Origin: Pseudomonas rhodesiae
Lineage (GTDB): Bacteria; Pseudomonadota; Gammaproteobacteria; Pseudomonadales; Pseudomonadaceae
Length of the DNA stretch: 64,000 bases
NCBI RefSeq assembly: GCF_007858255.1
Contig: NZ_VFEU01000012.1
Span: 62,001-126,000, forward strand
Reading direction: 5' to 3'
The notes under the pieces were generated by a model. It saw only the letters and a list, made by a program, of their open reading frames with translations, was not told where the DNA came from and searched no databases. This document shows positions 43,701-53,325 of the stretch, piece after piece. Position 1 is the first letter of the stretch. The number at the start of each line of letters is the position of its first letter. Position numbers and translations under genes: made by a program.

Positions 43701-44129
43701 TTGAACACTGACGAAAAAATGACCGGGGACCTGTTCGAGGTCGATAAGCGCCTGTCACTCAAACCGGTGGTGGACTTCAACACTTACCTGCGCAGCGCGT
43801 TCGGCGATGGCCCTTGCACCTGCATCCGCTGCACCGCCAGCGGTGGCGACGAAAGCGGTTACGCGTTCCAGCACACCTTCAGCTTCGACGGCAAAGCCAC
43901 CCATCGCCGCTTTGCATCCACGGCAGGCAGCGATGTGTTGCAGGCGTTGAAAAAGGCCTGGTTGTCGTATACCAAGGCAGAGCTGCCGACTACCGGTGTG
44001 CTGGCCCTGGATACCGTAAAGGAATTTGTCGAGCCGCAACTGCACAAACGCCTGGTGCCACTGTTTTTGGCCAGCGGCCTGGTCAACGAGGTCGACGGTC
44101 ACTTGAACCTGTTGCCCCAACTGGCTTAA
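43701..44129 (+). CDS. Hypothetical protein upstream of helicase
   Basis: 142 aa from a TTG at 43701, chosen for AGGAA 8 nt upstream; the ATG at 43719 is the alternative. It has a strand-rich CTCIRCTASGGDESGYAFQHTFSFDG segment with two cysteines, then helices. No family recognised. It ends 62 bases before the large helicase gene on the same strand, so the two are probably co-expressed. Confidence 0.62.
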   Translation: MNTDEKMTGDLFEVDKRLSLKPVVDFNTYLRSAFGDGPCTCIRCTASGGDESGYAFQHTFSFDGKATHRRFASTAGSDVLQALKKAWLSYTKAELPTTGVLALDTVKEFVEPQLHKRLVPLFLASGLVNEVDGHLNLLPQLA

Positions 44130-44191
44130 AGCCCCCCGCAATGCGCGCCGAACCGGGATGAACCGGCGTTTTACGCAAAGGATTGAGATTG

Positions 44192-47100
44192 ATGACCCGA
44201 GAAAGCATCACCCGCTACTGGCACGCCGTGGAGCTGCTGCAACCGCAATCGGCCCCCAAAATCGAAAAGCGCGACAGTCTGTTTGCGTCGTTCCTGCATG
44301 ACTGCAATGCGGCGCGGCCGGTGATGCCATGGGCTGCCGGCAGCCCGGCGCACGGCCAGCAAAAACCTAAAGACCGGGTCTGGAGCCACACCCTCTTCGC
44401 CCACCTGTACGACAGCCGTCGCGTGGCCGAAAGCCTTAAGCAACTCTACGGTGCCGACCAAGGCTACAAAGAGCCGCCGAAAACCCGCGAGTCCGCGCTT
44501 TTCGCGCTGAAGTTCACCGAGCAGGGGCTGATGGTGCAAGACAGCCTGGTGCTCTCCAGCGAAGCCTGGTTCCTCGGCCGCGCCCTGGCAAACAGGGATT
44601 GGACCCGCGGCTTCGACGAGGAACAAAACTATCTGCGCGAGGACATCAAGCCGCTGATGGGCGGCCCAGTCGATGCAGCGATGTTGGTCGAGCTGACGGA
44701 GAAGATTCGAAACTTCCTCGGCCTGGACGACTTCTTCAGCGCCACCGAGCGCTACACCCACCGCTGGCGCTCCACGCCCATCAAGGTCAAGAACCCCGCC
44801 CAGGAAGACGACCCGCTCAACAGCTTTCTGCTCGCGGACCTGGCCGACGTGGCGGACAGCCTGCGCAATGGCATCACCAGCGCACCGCTGGCGCAGTACC
44901 TGGCGCGACATGCCCCGCAACAGCGCTTGCACATCGACGATGACGATGCCTCCCTGGCGTTAATCGAGCGTCTGGCGCCCAAACACTACCCGTTGGGCTG
45001 CTGGCCGGCCGAGCATCACCTGGGGCTGGTGCATTCCCAGCAATTGGCGGTGAATACCCTGCTGCATAACTTGAGCGATGGCGAAGGGGTGCTGGGCATC
45101 AACGGCCCGCCCGGCACCGGCAAAACCACCCTGTTGCGTGATCTGCTGGCCGCCGTGGTCACCCAGCGCGCCGATGCCCTGGCCGCCCTGCCCCGCGCGT
45201 CTGCCGCTTTTGTCGACGGCACGCCCGAACGGGTGAGCGACGGCACCGACTTCCAAACGGTGCATGCGCTCAACCCGGTATTGTTCGGCTTTGAGATGGT
45301 GATCGCGTCGTCCAATAACGGCGCCGTCGAAAACGTCACCTTGGAGTTGCCGCAGCGCGACAAGATCGACGCCAGTTGGCTGCCGGACGCTGACTATTTC
45401 GGCGAACTGGGTGAACTGGTCAGCGGCAAACCCGCCTGGGGCCTGATCTCCGCCGCGCTGGGCAGCAAGGCGCGGCGCCGCACCTTTATCAGCCGCTACT
45501 TCTACGGCCAGCCACCCCGCAAACCCAAGGCCAGCGACCTCGAAGAACAGGCGCACGACTGGCTGTCGGCCTTGGAGGCCGAGGAGCTGGACGACGACCA
45601 GGAAGAAGAAGACGAGCCCGGCGAAGACAGCCAAGAACAGGCGCGCCGTGGCGTCCTCGGCTGGCTCGGAACCCAGGCCGATATCAGCCGCACCTCCGCG
45701 CAACGCCTGAGCACCTGGCAGCAGGCAGTGGCGGATTATCAGGCGGCCAAGGCTCACGCCGAACAGTTGAGCGCCGACGCCCAGCGCATCAACGACCATT
45801 TGCAGGCTGTCAGCGCTTTGCGCGCGCAAATCGCTGAGCAAGAGGACGCACTCAAGCGCTTGACCCACACGATCAAAGAGACCGATGCGCGCATCGCTCA
45901 ACTCGACGAGCGCGAGTTCAAGCCCGCCCACGACGCTCTGCAACACAGCCTGAACGAGGTGCAGCGGCACCTGGCTGGCAAGCCTGGGTTCTTTGCCAAC
46001 CTCCTGAGCCTATGGGGCGAGCAGCGGCGTTGGAATGAAGTACAAGGTGTTATCCGCAGCCGGCACGCCCTGGCCGAAGAAAGCTTCGAACAAGTCAAAC
46101 GCAGCGCCGCGCGTCTGACCGGCGAAAGCAAGGCGCTCAATCACCTGAGCACGGAACACCAGCAGGCTCTGGGCGGTTTACGCGAGCGTCAGCGCCAGCA
46201 GATTGAGCAAATCACCGCACTGGCCAAGGCGTGCAAGGCAGAGCACCTGCTGGCCTGGCTGCGCCACGGCATTATCGGACGCGGCGAGGCCATTGAGCTG
46301 ATTGAACCGTGGTCGATCAAAGGCTGGCGCCAGGCCCGCGCCCGAGTGTTTATCCAGGCCCTGAAGTTGCACCAATGCTTCTTCGAGCTGGAAGCCAAGC
46401 GCGTTCGCGCCAATCTGTATTTCATCAACCGTGTGTTACAGGGCGGGCGCTTCCAGGGCGTCTCGCGCGCGGCGATCCGTTCGAGCTGGGCGTCGTTATT
46501 TATGCTCGTGCCGGTGTTGAGCAGCACCTTTGCCTCGTTCGCGCGCTCGTTCGGCTCCCTGGGGGTCGGTGAAATCGGCTGGCTGCTGGTGGACGAAGCC
46601 GGCCAGGCCACCCCGCAAGCGGCGGTCGGTGCCCTATGGCGCGCGCGCCGTGCCGTGCTGGTGGGCGATCCGCTGCAACTCAAGCCCATCGTCACCGTGT
46701 CGGAAGCGGTGCTGGAACATATGCGCACCCGCTACGGCGTCGACGAATACTGGATGCCGACGCGCCAGTCCGCGCAAACCCTGGCCGACGAAGCCACCCG
46801 CTGGGGCCGAATGATGGGCCCGCCGCAGGCCAAGCGCTGGGTCGGCTTGCCGCTGGTGGTGCATCGTCGCTGCGACCGTCCGATGTATGCGCTGGCGAAC
46901 CGCATCGCCTACGACGGCGCCATGGTCTTCGGCACTGTGCCGCCCTCCCCGGCCAAAGAAACACCGGCCAGCCTGGCCACCGGCTGGGTCGAAGCGCATG
47001 GCCCTTCGTCCGGCAACTGGGTCGCGGCCGAAGGCGATGCCCTGATGCGCCTGCTGGCGATGCTGCGCCAGGATGGTGTGAAAATCGCCGATATTGCCGT

Positions 47101-47425
47101 GGTCACACCCTTCCAGGCGGTGCGCGATCGCCTTAAAGAGCTGCTGCCGCGCAAAATGCTCTACGGCACCATTCACACCATGCAGGGCAAGGAGGCGCCC
47201 GTGGTGATCATGGTGCTGGGCGGCAGCAGCGAAAACGCCGGTGCGCGGGACTGGGTGGTCAGCGAGCCGAACCTGCTGAACGTGGCCGCCACCCGGGCCA
47301 AGCGCCGCTTGTACGTGATCGGTGACTGCAACGACTGGCAAAAGCGTGCATTGTTCTGCGATGTGATGACGTTGCTGCCGCAACAGGCGCTGGCCCCTGG
47401 TCGCCCGAGCGAGACAAACGCCTGA
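44192..47425 (+). CDS. Large superfamily 1 helicase (Dna2/Upf1-like)
   Basis: 1077 aa from the ATG at 44192 with AAGGA 9 nt upstream. The N-terminal 300 residues have no known domain. Walker A GPPGTGKTT lies near residue 308, then an acidic linker (residues about 465-485, rich in D and E), a coiled coil about 507-673, Walker B WLLVDEAGQ near 797, LVGDPLQLKP near 824, and the motor motifs TIHTMQGKEAPVV near 992 and NVAATRAKRRLYV near 1030. All SF1 motifs appear intact, so an active nucleic-acid motor is expected. The biological task is unknown; a defence or RNA/DNA repair role is possible. Confidence 0.88.
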   Translation: MTRESITRYWHAVELLQPQSAPKIEKRDSLFASFLHDCNAARPVMPWAAGSPAHGQQKPKDRVWSHTLFAHLYDSRRVAESLKQLYGADQGYKEPPKTRESALFALKFTEQGLMVQDSLVLSSEAWFLGRALANRDWTRGFDEEQNYLREDIKPLMGGPVDAAMLVELTEKIRNFLGLDDFFSATERYTHRWRSTPIKVKNPAQEDDPLNSFLLADLADVADSLRNGITSAPLAQYLARHAPQQRLHIDDDDASLALIERLAPKHYPLGCWPAEHHLGLVHSQQLAVNTLLHNLSDGEGVLGINGPPGTGKTTLLRDLLAAVVTQRADALAALPRASAAFVDGTPERVSDGTDFQTVHALNPVLFGFEMVIASSNNGAVENVTLELPQRDKIDASWLPDADYFGELGELVSGKPAWGLISAALGSKARRRTFISRYFYGQPPRKPKASDLEEQAHDWLSALEAEELDDDQEEEDEPGEDSQEQARRGVLGWLGTQADISRTSAQRLSTWQQAVADYQAAKAHAEQLSADAQRINDHLQAVSALRAQIAEQEDALKRLTHTIKETDARIAQLDEREFKPAHDALQHSLNEVQRHLAGKPGFFANLLSLWGEQRRWNEVQGVIRSRHALAEESFEQVKRSAARLTGESKALNHLSTEHQQALGGLRERQRQQIEQITALAKACKAEHLLAWLRHGIIGRGEAIELIEPWSIKGWRQARARVFIQALKLHQCFFELEAKRVRANLYFINRVLQGGRFQGVSRAAIRSSWASLFMLVPVLSSTFASFARSFGSLGVGEIGWLLVDEAGQATPQAAVGALWRARRAVLVGDPLQLKPIVTVSEAVLEHMRTRYGVDEYWMPTRQSAQTLADEATRWGRMMGPPQAKRWVGLPLVVHRRCDRPMYALANRIAYDGAMVFGTVPPSPAKETPASLATGWVEAHGPSSGNWVAAEGDALMRLLAMLRQDGVKIADIAVVTPFQAVRDRLKELLPRKMLYGTIHTMQGKEAPVVIMVLGGSSENAGARDWVVSEPNLLNVAATRAKRRLYVIGDCNDWQKRALFCDVMTLLPQQALAPGRPSETNA

Positions 47426-47478
47426 ATCCGCGCTATTGCTGACGGTCATACCGGCCCACAGGCTCAACGGAGTACTCG

Positions 47479-48804
47479 ATGACCACGCCAAGCAAAAAGA
47501 TGAGCCTGCTGGGCCTCACCACATTGGTGACGATCAATATGATGGGCTCGGGCATCATCATGTTGCCGGCGAGCATGGCGCAATTGGGCGCGATTTCGTT
47601 GCTGTCGTGGCTGATCACGGCGGTGGGCTCGATGGCGATCGCATATGGCTTTGCCCAATGCGGCGTGTTCTGCAGACGCGCCGGGGGGATGTCGGCGTAT
47701 AGCGAAGAAGCCCACGGCAAGTCGGGGTTCTTCCTGTGTTCGTTTCTGTATTTTCTGTCGCTGATCATCGCCAATGTGGCGATTGCGATTTCGGCGGCGG
47801 GCTATCTCTCGGCGTTTATTCCATGGCTGGCCAGTGGCCCGGTGCCGCTGTTTATCGGCAGCCTGGGGCTGATCTGGCTGACCACCGCCGCCAATTTCGG
47901 CGGCCCACGCCTGACCGGGCGCATAGGCGTGGTGACGGTGTGGGGCGTGATTATCCCGGTGGTGGGGCTGTGTGTGATCGGCTGGTTTTATTTCAAGTTC
48001 GAGGTGTTCGTGGCGGCCTGGAACCCGCACCAGCTTCAAGGATGGGACGCGATCAGCGCGAGTATTCCGCTGACACTGTGGGCATTCCTTGGCATGGAGT
48101 CGGCGGCCCAGGGGCATGACGCCGTGGAAGACCCACAGCGCACCGTGCCTCTGGCCTGCCTGCTCGGCACCCTCGGCGCGGCGCTGGTGTACGTGCTGTC
48201 CACCACCGTGATCCAGGGCATCGTGCCGAACGCCGAACTGGCGAGCGCGTCCGCGCCCTTCGCGGTGGTGTATGCGCAGATGTTCGCGCCGTGGGTTGGC
48301 GACGTGATCATGGCGCTGGCGGTGGTGGCCTGTATCGGCTCATTGCTGGGCTGGCAGTTCACCCTGGCCCAGACGGCCAAGATGTCGGCGGACCAGCGCA
48401 TGTTTCCGCGTTTCTTCAGTCGGATCACCCAAGCCAACGCGCCACTCCTGGGCCTGTTGGCCTGCGCCGCGCTGCAAAGCCTGATCGCTTTGTCGACGAT
48501 CTCGCCCACCGCCTCAGCGCAGTTCAGCAAATTGGTCAGCCTGGCGGTAGTGACCAACCTGGTTCCCTACGTCACCGCCCTCACCGGGCTAATGGTGATG
48601 ATGCACAAGGCCCGCGCCCCTCAAGCGCTGCAAGTACGCAATACGCTGGTGGTGCTGGTGGCTGCGGCGTATTCGCTGTATGCGATCTACGCCTGCGGCG
48701 AAGAGGCGGTGTTTGGCGCGATGCTGGTGCTGGCGTTCGGTTATGTGCTGTACGGTTTTCTGGCTAAACGCTTCGTCGATGATGGGCGGGCCGAGAGTTG
48801 CTAA
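47479..48804 (+). CDS. potE: PotE-like amino acid/polyamine antiporter
   Basis: 441 aa with twelve helices. The sequence follows PotE closely: TLVTINMMGSGIIMLPASMAQLG, AIAYGFAQCGVFCRRAGGM, VTVWGVIIPVVGLCVIGWF, WAFLGMESA and ACIGSLLGWQFTLAQ. PotE exchanges ornithine for putrescine in the inner membrane. AACGGAG precedes the ATG. No ornithine decarboxylase gene is adjacent, so exact substrates (ornithine, arginine, putrescine) are open. Confidence 0.9.
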   Translation: MTTPSKKMSLLGLTTLVTINMMGSGIIMLPASMAQLGAISLLSWLITAVGSMAIAYGFAQCGVFCRRAGGMSAYSEEAHGKSGFFLCSFLYFLSLIIANVAIAISAAGYLSAFIPWLASGPVPLFIGSLGLIWLTTAANFGGPRLTGRIGVVTVWGVIIPVVGLCVIGWFYFKFEVFVAAWNPHQLQGWDAISASIPLTLWAFLGMESAAQGHDAVEDPQRTVPLACLLGTLGAALVYVLSTTVIQGIVPNAELASASAPFAVVYAQMFAPWVGDVIMALAVVACIGSLLGWQFTLAQTAKMSADQRMFPRFFSRITQANAPLLGLLACAALQSLIALSTISPTASAQFSKLVSLAVVTNLVPYVTALTGLMVMMHKARAPQALQVRNTLVVLVAAAYSLYAIYACGEEAVFGAMLVLAFGYVLYGFLAKRFVDDGRAESC

Positions 48805-48812
48805 ACCGGCCC

Positions 48813-49757
48813 TCAGCGCAAACGGGTCACTGCCAATGCGACCACGGCGATCCGCTCTACGCGCTCATAACCGGGTTTTTCCAACTCTTCGCCGAATACA
48901 TCCGGGTCTAGTTCGCGGTAGGTCCAGCCGTAGGCATCGCTGCCGAGCAACGGCTTGACCGCCGCGAGGAACGGATCCTCCCCGGCGACAATCGCCGCAC
49001 CGGTATACAGCACCAATGTGCCGCCCACCGCCAGGCGCCCGAGGGACTCGCTGACAATCCGCACCGACAGTTGCTCGCCCAAGGCGCCGCCGCCATGCCG
49101 GTAGGCCCGCTGGCGGTCATCGTTCATATAGGGCGGGTTGGCGACGATCATGTCGAACTCGCCTTCCACGCTGTCCAACACGTTGCTGTGATACGCGCTG
49201 ATATTGCTCAGGCCGGCCAACTCAGCGTTCACTGCGGTGAGACGCAAGGCGCGCGGGTTGATGTCCACCGCAAGCACTTGGGCGTCATGTCGCGAGCGGG
49301 CGATTACCAGCGCACCGACGCCAGCGCCGCAGCCGATGTCCACAGCACGCTTGATCGGCTCGAAGCGCTGTTGCAAGTGGGCGTCGATCAGTTGCGCGAA
49401 GCGGTAGCTGTCAGGCCCGAAAAACACCGCATCCGCTTGGGTGGTGGGATACGCCGAGTGGGCGATCAACAGGTCATCCAGGCTCGACCAGCGCACGGCG
49501 CTGCGCCAAAGCGAATCGTGCTCTTCAACGACATCGGCGTGTTGCAACTCTTCGCGCAAGGCGTCGGGCAATAGGTCGCGGTCGAACGGCATCGACCAGC
49601 CGAAGACATCGCGCAGGTTCATGGCCAGCGGCGTCGCCAGGCGTGCGTAGACGCGGTCATGGGTCAAGGGCGTGGGCGTGATAAAGCGGTAGCCGCTCTG
49701 TTGCAAACCGCGTCCCAGGTTCAGCAGCGCACGGTCGGCCAGTTGTTGTGCGGACAT
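48813..49757 (-). CDS. Class I SAM methyltransferase with NPPY motif
   Basis: 314 aa from the ATG at 49757 with AAGGAA 7 nt upstream. The SAM loop is AVDIGCGAGVGALVIA near residue 137, and the catalytic IVANPPYMN near residue 208 is the mark of N-methyltransferases acting on glutamine, adenine or similar planar amides. The start of this gene is 11 bases after the stop of the heme-oxygenase-like gene, so they form an operon. The substrate is unknown; it may modify a small molecule rather than nucleic acid. Confidence 0.82.
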   Translation of the reverse strand: MSAQQLADRALLNLGRGLQQSGYRFITPTPLTHDRVYARLATPLAMNLRDVFGWSMPFDRDLLPDALREELQHADVVEEHDSLWRSAVRWSSLDDLLIAHSAYPTTQADAVFFGPDSYRFAQLIDAHLQQRFEPIKRAVDIGCGAGVGALVIARSRHDAQVLAVDINPRALRLTAVNAELAGLSNISAYHSNVLDSVEGEFDMIVANPPYMNDDRQRAYRHGGGALGEQLSVRIVSESLGRLAVGGTLVLYTGAAIVAGEDPFLAAVKPLLGSDAYGWTYRELDPDVFGEELEKPGYERVERIAVVALAVTRLR

Positions 49758-49768
49758 AAACAGGTTCC

Positions 49769-51148
49769 TTAGCGCAGGCGCGCGCGCAGTTGGATAAAGC
49801 GGCGCGTGGCGTACAGCCCCGCGGGGGTGCAATGCCGCCGGGCCGACAACCACGGCAGCAGCGCAGTGAGTTGCTGTTGATCGTTGAGGTTGCACAGCGA
49901 TTCGACCAGCGCCTGGGTGTCCGGGTCCGTCGGCCGATGCGTGTCGCGGGGCAGCGGTTTGCCACGACCGGGGCGCACCGCAGGCACGCGTTCGGCGCTG
50001 ATCCAATCACCGGCGATCCAGTCATGCAGCACCTGTTTTTCATAGCCACTGAACACCCCGAACATCGCCGCACCGGCGCCTTCGATCAGTTGCCAGAAGC
50101 GGCTTTCGGCGGGGTCCTGGTTGCGTTTGATCCAGCCCTTGTCTTCCAGTGCCTGGAGAAACGCGCCGATCTGCCCGGGCTTGGCGAGCCATTGGTTGAC
50201 GGTCTTGCCTTCGAAGCGGCAATAGTCCGAATGCATGTGCTGGCCGAAGGTGCGCTTGCGTTCGAGCATGGCCACCAGTTCGTCGTGCAGGTTGAAGCTA
50301 TTGATCACGGCCGTGGTGCCCGGGCCCAAGTCATTGAGGCGATAGCCCTCAGCCACACGTCGATAGAAGTCCGCCCTGCCCTCGCCCAACGGCAACAGGT
50401 CGATGACCGATTGCGCCGCTTTGCAGGCGTGTCCGGTGCTGGCGTTGTCGATGGTTACATGGAGCGTGAAGTAATAGGGGTCGATGCCCAGTTCGCTCAG
50501 TTCGTACGAGGTGATCAACAGGTGCAGGGGCAACTGCTCATAGCCCAGGTTGTAGCCGATGATTTCCGGCAAGAAGTCCTCACCGCACAGACCCAGCGCC
50601 AGCTGCAGAGCGCCTTGCAGGTAGTGATCGTCGTCCAGGCCGGCTTCGCTGGTGGCATCGTGGTCGCTGAGCAGCTTGCGGTAAATCACCACATGATTCT
50701 GCGCGGCGTGGCCGTCGCCCAATTCTTCCAGGTAGGTGGTGAGCAGGCCGTCAAAGCGCGAGTCGTGCCAATGGGGCAGCAGGCCATACAGCCAGGCGCC
50801 GTCGACCTGTTTGGTCGGCGCCACGCGCTGCAGGCAATACAAGGCATGGGCCTTGTTGTGAAAAAATCGACGGGGCCGGCCTTGCTGGCGTTGCTCCAGA
50901 TACTCGGCGTAGGCCTGGGCCACTTCGGCGCAGCGCTGCTCCACCCAGGCGGCCAGATGCTCAGGCACCTCGGGCAGGTCGCCGGGCAACTTACGCGCCT
51001 GGGCCAATTGCGCTTGCACAAAATCCCGTGCGGCTTCTCCGGCGCCCTCGGCTTCGCTGTACAGCTGTTGGTACAGGGCGTGATAACGACCGTGAGCCGA
51101 ATGATGCATCGAGGCCGGCTGGCCTGAGAGCGCTGTGAGGAACGTCAT
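49769..51148 (-). CDS. Heme-oxygenase-like diiron protein (iron-containing redox enzyme family)
   Basis: 459 aa, all helical. Candidate metal ligands are E142 and H152 (EELGDGHAAQNH, spacing E-x9-H as in SznF), E204, then H230 and D234 in LHVTIDNASTGH with H240 following. The last spacing, D-x5-H, differs from the D-x2-H of many heme-oxygenase-like diiron oxidases. Such enzymes oxidise amines, cleave C-C bonds or make N-hydroxyl groups. Coupled closely to the methyltransferase. Confidence 0.78.
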   Translation of the reverse strand: MTFLTALSGQPASMHHSAHGRYHALYQQLYSEAEGAGEAARDFVQAQLAQARKLPGDLPEVPEHLAAWVEQRCAEVAQAYAEYLEQRQQGRPRRFFHNKAHALYCLQRVAPTKQVDGAWLYGLLPHWHDSRFDGLLTTYLEELGDGHAAQNHVVIYRKLLSDHDATSEAGLDDDHYLQGALQLALGLCGEDFLPEIIGYNLGYEQLPLHLLITSYELSELGIDPYYFTLHVTIDNASTGHACKAAQSVIDLLPLGEGRADFYRRVAEGYRLNDLGPGTTAVINSFNLHDELVAMLERKRTFGQHMHSDYCRFEGKTVNQWLAKPGQIGAFLQALEDKGWIKRNQDPAESRFWQLIEGAGAAMFGVFSGYEKQVLHDWIAGDWISAERVPAVRPGRGKPLPRDTHRPTDPDTQALVESLCNLNDQQQLTALLPWLSARRHCTPAGLYATRRFIQLRARLR

Positions 51149-51549
51149 GATGGCAGTGTCCGCAAAGTCCTAAACAACCAGGCCTCCCGACAAGGCGGCC
51201 CCGTAAGCACGCTGAACGGCGCGTGTCTAGAATGCAGAGCCTCGGGAGGTGCGGAAAATTCAAATCCGATTAAGGCGGGGTGGACCAGCGGTCAATTGCT
51301 GTGGCGCAGAATCGGCCTGAAAGCCTTGGCAGGGCAAGGCCTGGCAGCGGTATGGGGTGGAGAGACTTGTGTAGTGAACGGGCTTGTTTGTGTGGTGAGC
51401 GGGCTTGCCCCGCGCCGGGCTGCGAAGCAGCCCCTGTCTCAGGCGATGTGTCCCATCTGACACACCGCGGCACCTTAAGAAGGGGCTGCTACGCAGCCCA
51501 GCCCGGGCGGTGCGACGATTCGACAAGCCCGCTCACTACAAATAGGCGC
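51149..51549. other. Gene-free spacer with repeat
   Basis: 401 bases between the diiron enzyme gene start and the end of the importer operon. The right half is the inverted repeat at 51386-51537. The left part should hold the promoter for the diiron/methyltransferase operon, which I could not place. Confidence 0.6.
51386..51537. repeat. Long inverted repeat, same family as 18945-19085
   Basis: Left arm GTGAGCGGGCTTGCCCCGCG followed by GCTGCGAAGCAGCCCCT; right arm, reverse-complemented, reads GTGAGCGGGCTTG, then an insert containing GTCGCACCGCCCGG, then GCTGCGTAGCAGCCCCT. The core contains TGTGTCCCATCTGACACAC, itself nearly palindromic. The right arm shares the GTCGCACCGCCCG block with the copy at 19050. 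It is probably a BIME-type element and may terminate the importer operon. Confidence 0.65.
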
Positions 51550-53292
51550 TTACTTGCGCGCCGCCTCCCATTGTTTAAGCAGGTCGTTGTAGCCGACGGT
51601 CTCGCCTTTGGGCTTCTCGTTGGCCAGTTTCGGCTTGGGTGCGCCCGGTTGGTCGAACCAGTATTGCGCGTCACGCTCGGGGTTCATTTTCGGGCCGCAC
51701 ACCGGCTGCACCTTGGAGCGTTCCAGGCGCGTCATGATCGCGTCCTGCTCCTTGGCCAGGTTGTCCAACGCCTGTTGCGGGGTTTTCTCGCCGCTGGCGG
51801 CGGCGGCGATATTGCTCCACCACAGTTGCGCCAGGCGTGGGTAGTCCGGCACGTTGGTGCCGGTAGGCGTCCACTCCACGCGGGCCGGGCTGCGGTAGAA
51901 CTCCACCAGCCCGCCGAGTTTCGGCGCCATGTCGGTCATGGCCTGGGAGTTGATGTCCGACTCACGAATCGGCGTCAGACCAACGATGGTTTTCTTCAGC
52001 GACACGGTTTTCGAGGTCACGAACTGCGCATAGAGCCAGGCCGCCAGTTTCTGCTTCTCGGGGGTGGACTTGAGGAACGTCCAGGAACCTACGTCCTGAT
52101 AGCCCTTTTTCATGCCCTTTTCCCAGTAAGGCCCTACCGGCGACGGCGCCATGCGCCATTTCGGTGTGCCGTCGGCATTCACCACCGGCAGGCCCGGTTT
52201 GGTCATGTCGGCGGTAAACGCGGTGTACCAGAAAATCTGCTGGGCGATATTGCCCTGGGACGGCACCGGGCCGGATTCGGAGAAGGTCATGCCCGCTGCT
52301 TCCGGTGGCGCGTAGGCTTTCATCCAGTCCACGTATTTCTGGGTGGCGAACACCGCCGCCGGGCCATTGGTGTCGCCGCCACGGGTGACACTGGAACCCA
52401 CCGGGTGGCAGTCCTCCACGCGAATGCCCCACTCGTCCACCGGCAAACCGTTGGGCAGGCCTTTGTCGCCGCCGCCGGCCATGGAGAACCAGGCATCGGT
52501 GAAACGCCAGCCCAGGGACGGGTCTTTCTTGCCGTAGTCCATGTGCCCATAGATGCGCTTGCCGTCGATTTCCTTGACGTCTTCGCTGAAGAATTTGGCG
52601 ATGTCCTCGTAGGCAGACCAGTTCACCGGCACACCGAGTTCATAGCCGTACTTTTCCTTGAACTTGGCTTTCAGCTCCGGGCGTTCGAACCAGTCGGCGC
52701 GGAACCAGTAGAGGTTGGCGAACTGTTGGTCAGGCAGTTGGTAGAGCTTGCCGTCCGGACCGGTGGTGAAGGACAGGCCGATAAAGTCCTTGAGGTCCAG
52801 GGTCGGCGAGGTGAAGTCCTTGCCTTCGTTGGCCATCAGGTCGGTGATCGATTCGGTTTTGCCATAGCGAACATGGGTACCGATCAAGTCGGAATCGTTA
52901 ACCCAGCCGTCATAGATGTTTTTATCGGACTGCATCTGGGTTTGCAGTTTCTCCACCACGTCGCCTTCCTGCAGCAGGTCGTGGGTCAGCTTGATCCCGG
53001 TGATCTCGCTAAAGGCCTTGGCCAGCACCTTGGATTCGTACTCGTGGGTGGTGAGGGTTTCCGACACCACGTTGATCTTCATCCCACGGAACGGCTCCGC
53101 AGCTTTGATAAACCACTTCAACTCTTCGAGCTGCTGGGCTTCGGTGAGGGTGGACGGTTTGAACTCGCTGCCGATCCATTTTTTCGCGGCGTCTTCGTAG
53201 GCATCGGCCCAGGCCGAAGCGCTCAAACCGCTCAGGGCCAGTACGGCGGCCAATGAAATGCTATGTCGCAGCTTATTGTTCTTATTCAACAT
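51550..53292 (-). CDS. glpV: ABC importer substrate-binding protein, GlpV-like
   Basis: 580 aa with a signal peptide of about 29 residues (SAWADA). Extracellular solute-binding family 1, with RGMKINVVSETLTTHEYESKVLAKAFSEITGIKL and GRGDTNGP-like cysteine region (DCHPVG near residue 298). AGGAGGT lies upstream of the ATG. With genes GlpS, T, P, Q and U it matches the glpSTPQUV layout known for rhizobial glycerol import, so glycerol is the likely ligand, but other polyols are possible. Confidence 0.82.
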   Translation of the reverse strand: MLNKNNKLRHSISLAAVLALSGLSASAWADAYEDAAKKWIGSEFKPSTLTEAQQLEELKWFIKAAEPFRGMKINVVSETLTTHEYESKVLAKAFSEITGIKLTHDLLQEGDVVEKLQTQMQSDKNIYDGWVNDSDLIGTHVRYGKTESITDLMANEGKDFTSPTLDLKDFIGLSFTTGPDGKLYQLPDQQFANLYWFRADWFERPELKAKFKEKYGYELGVPVNWSAYEDIAKFFSEDVKEIDGKRIYGHMDYGKKDPSLGWRFTDAWFSMAGGGDKGLPNGLPVDEWGIRVEDCHPVGSSVTRGGDTNGPAAVFATQKYVDWMKAYAPPEAAGMTFSESGPVPSQGNIAQQIFWYTAFTADMTKPGLPVVNADGTPKWRMAPSPVGPYWEKGMKKGYQDVGSWTFLKSTPEKQKLAAWLYAQFVTSKTVSLKKTIVGLTPIRESDINSQAMTDMAPKLGGLVEFYRSPARVEWTPTGTNVPDYPRLAQLWWSNIAAAASGEKTPQQALDNLAKEQDAIMTRLERSKVQPVCGPKMNPERDAQYWFDQPGAPKPKLANEKPKGETVGYNDLLKQWEAARK

Positions 53293-53325
53293 AGAGACCT
53301 CCTGGTTGTTTATTTCATAAGGGCA

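Noticed and set aside
51280..53256. A long open frame on the plus strand opposite the GlpV-like gene, and similar ones at 49790-51127, 4767-6080, 30533-31789 and 6629-7666
   Set aside because: They lie wholly antisense to well-supported genes, have arginine/histidine-rich composition without domains, and arise from the high GC content.
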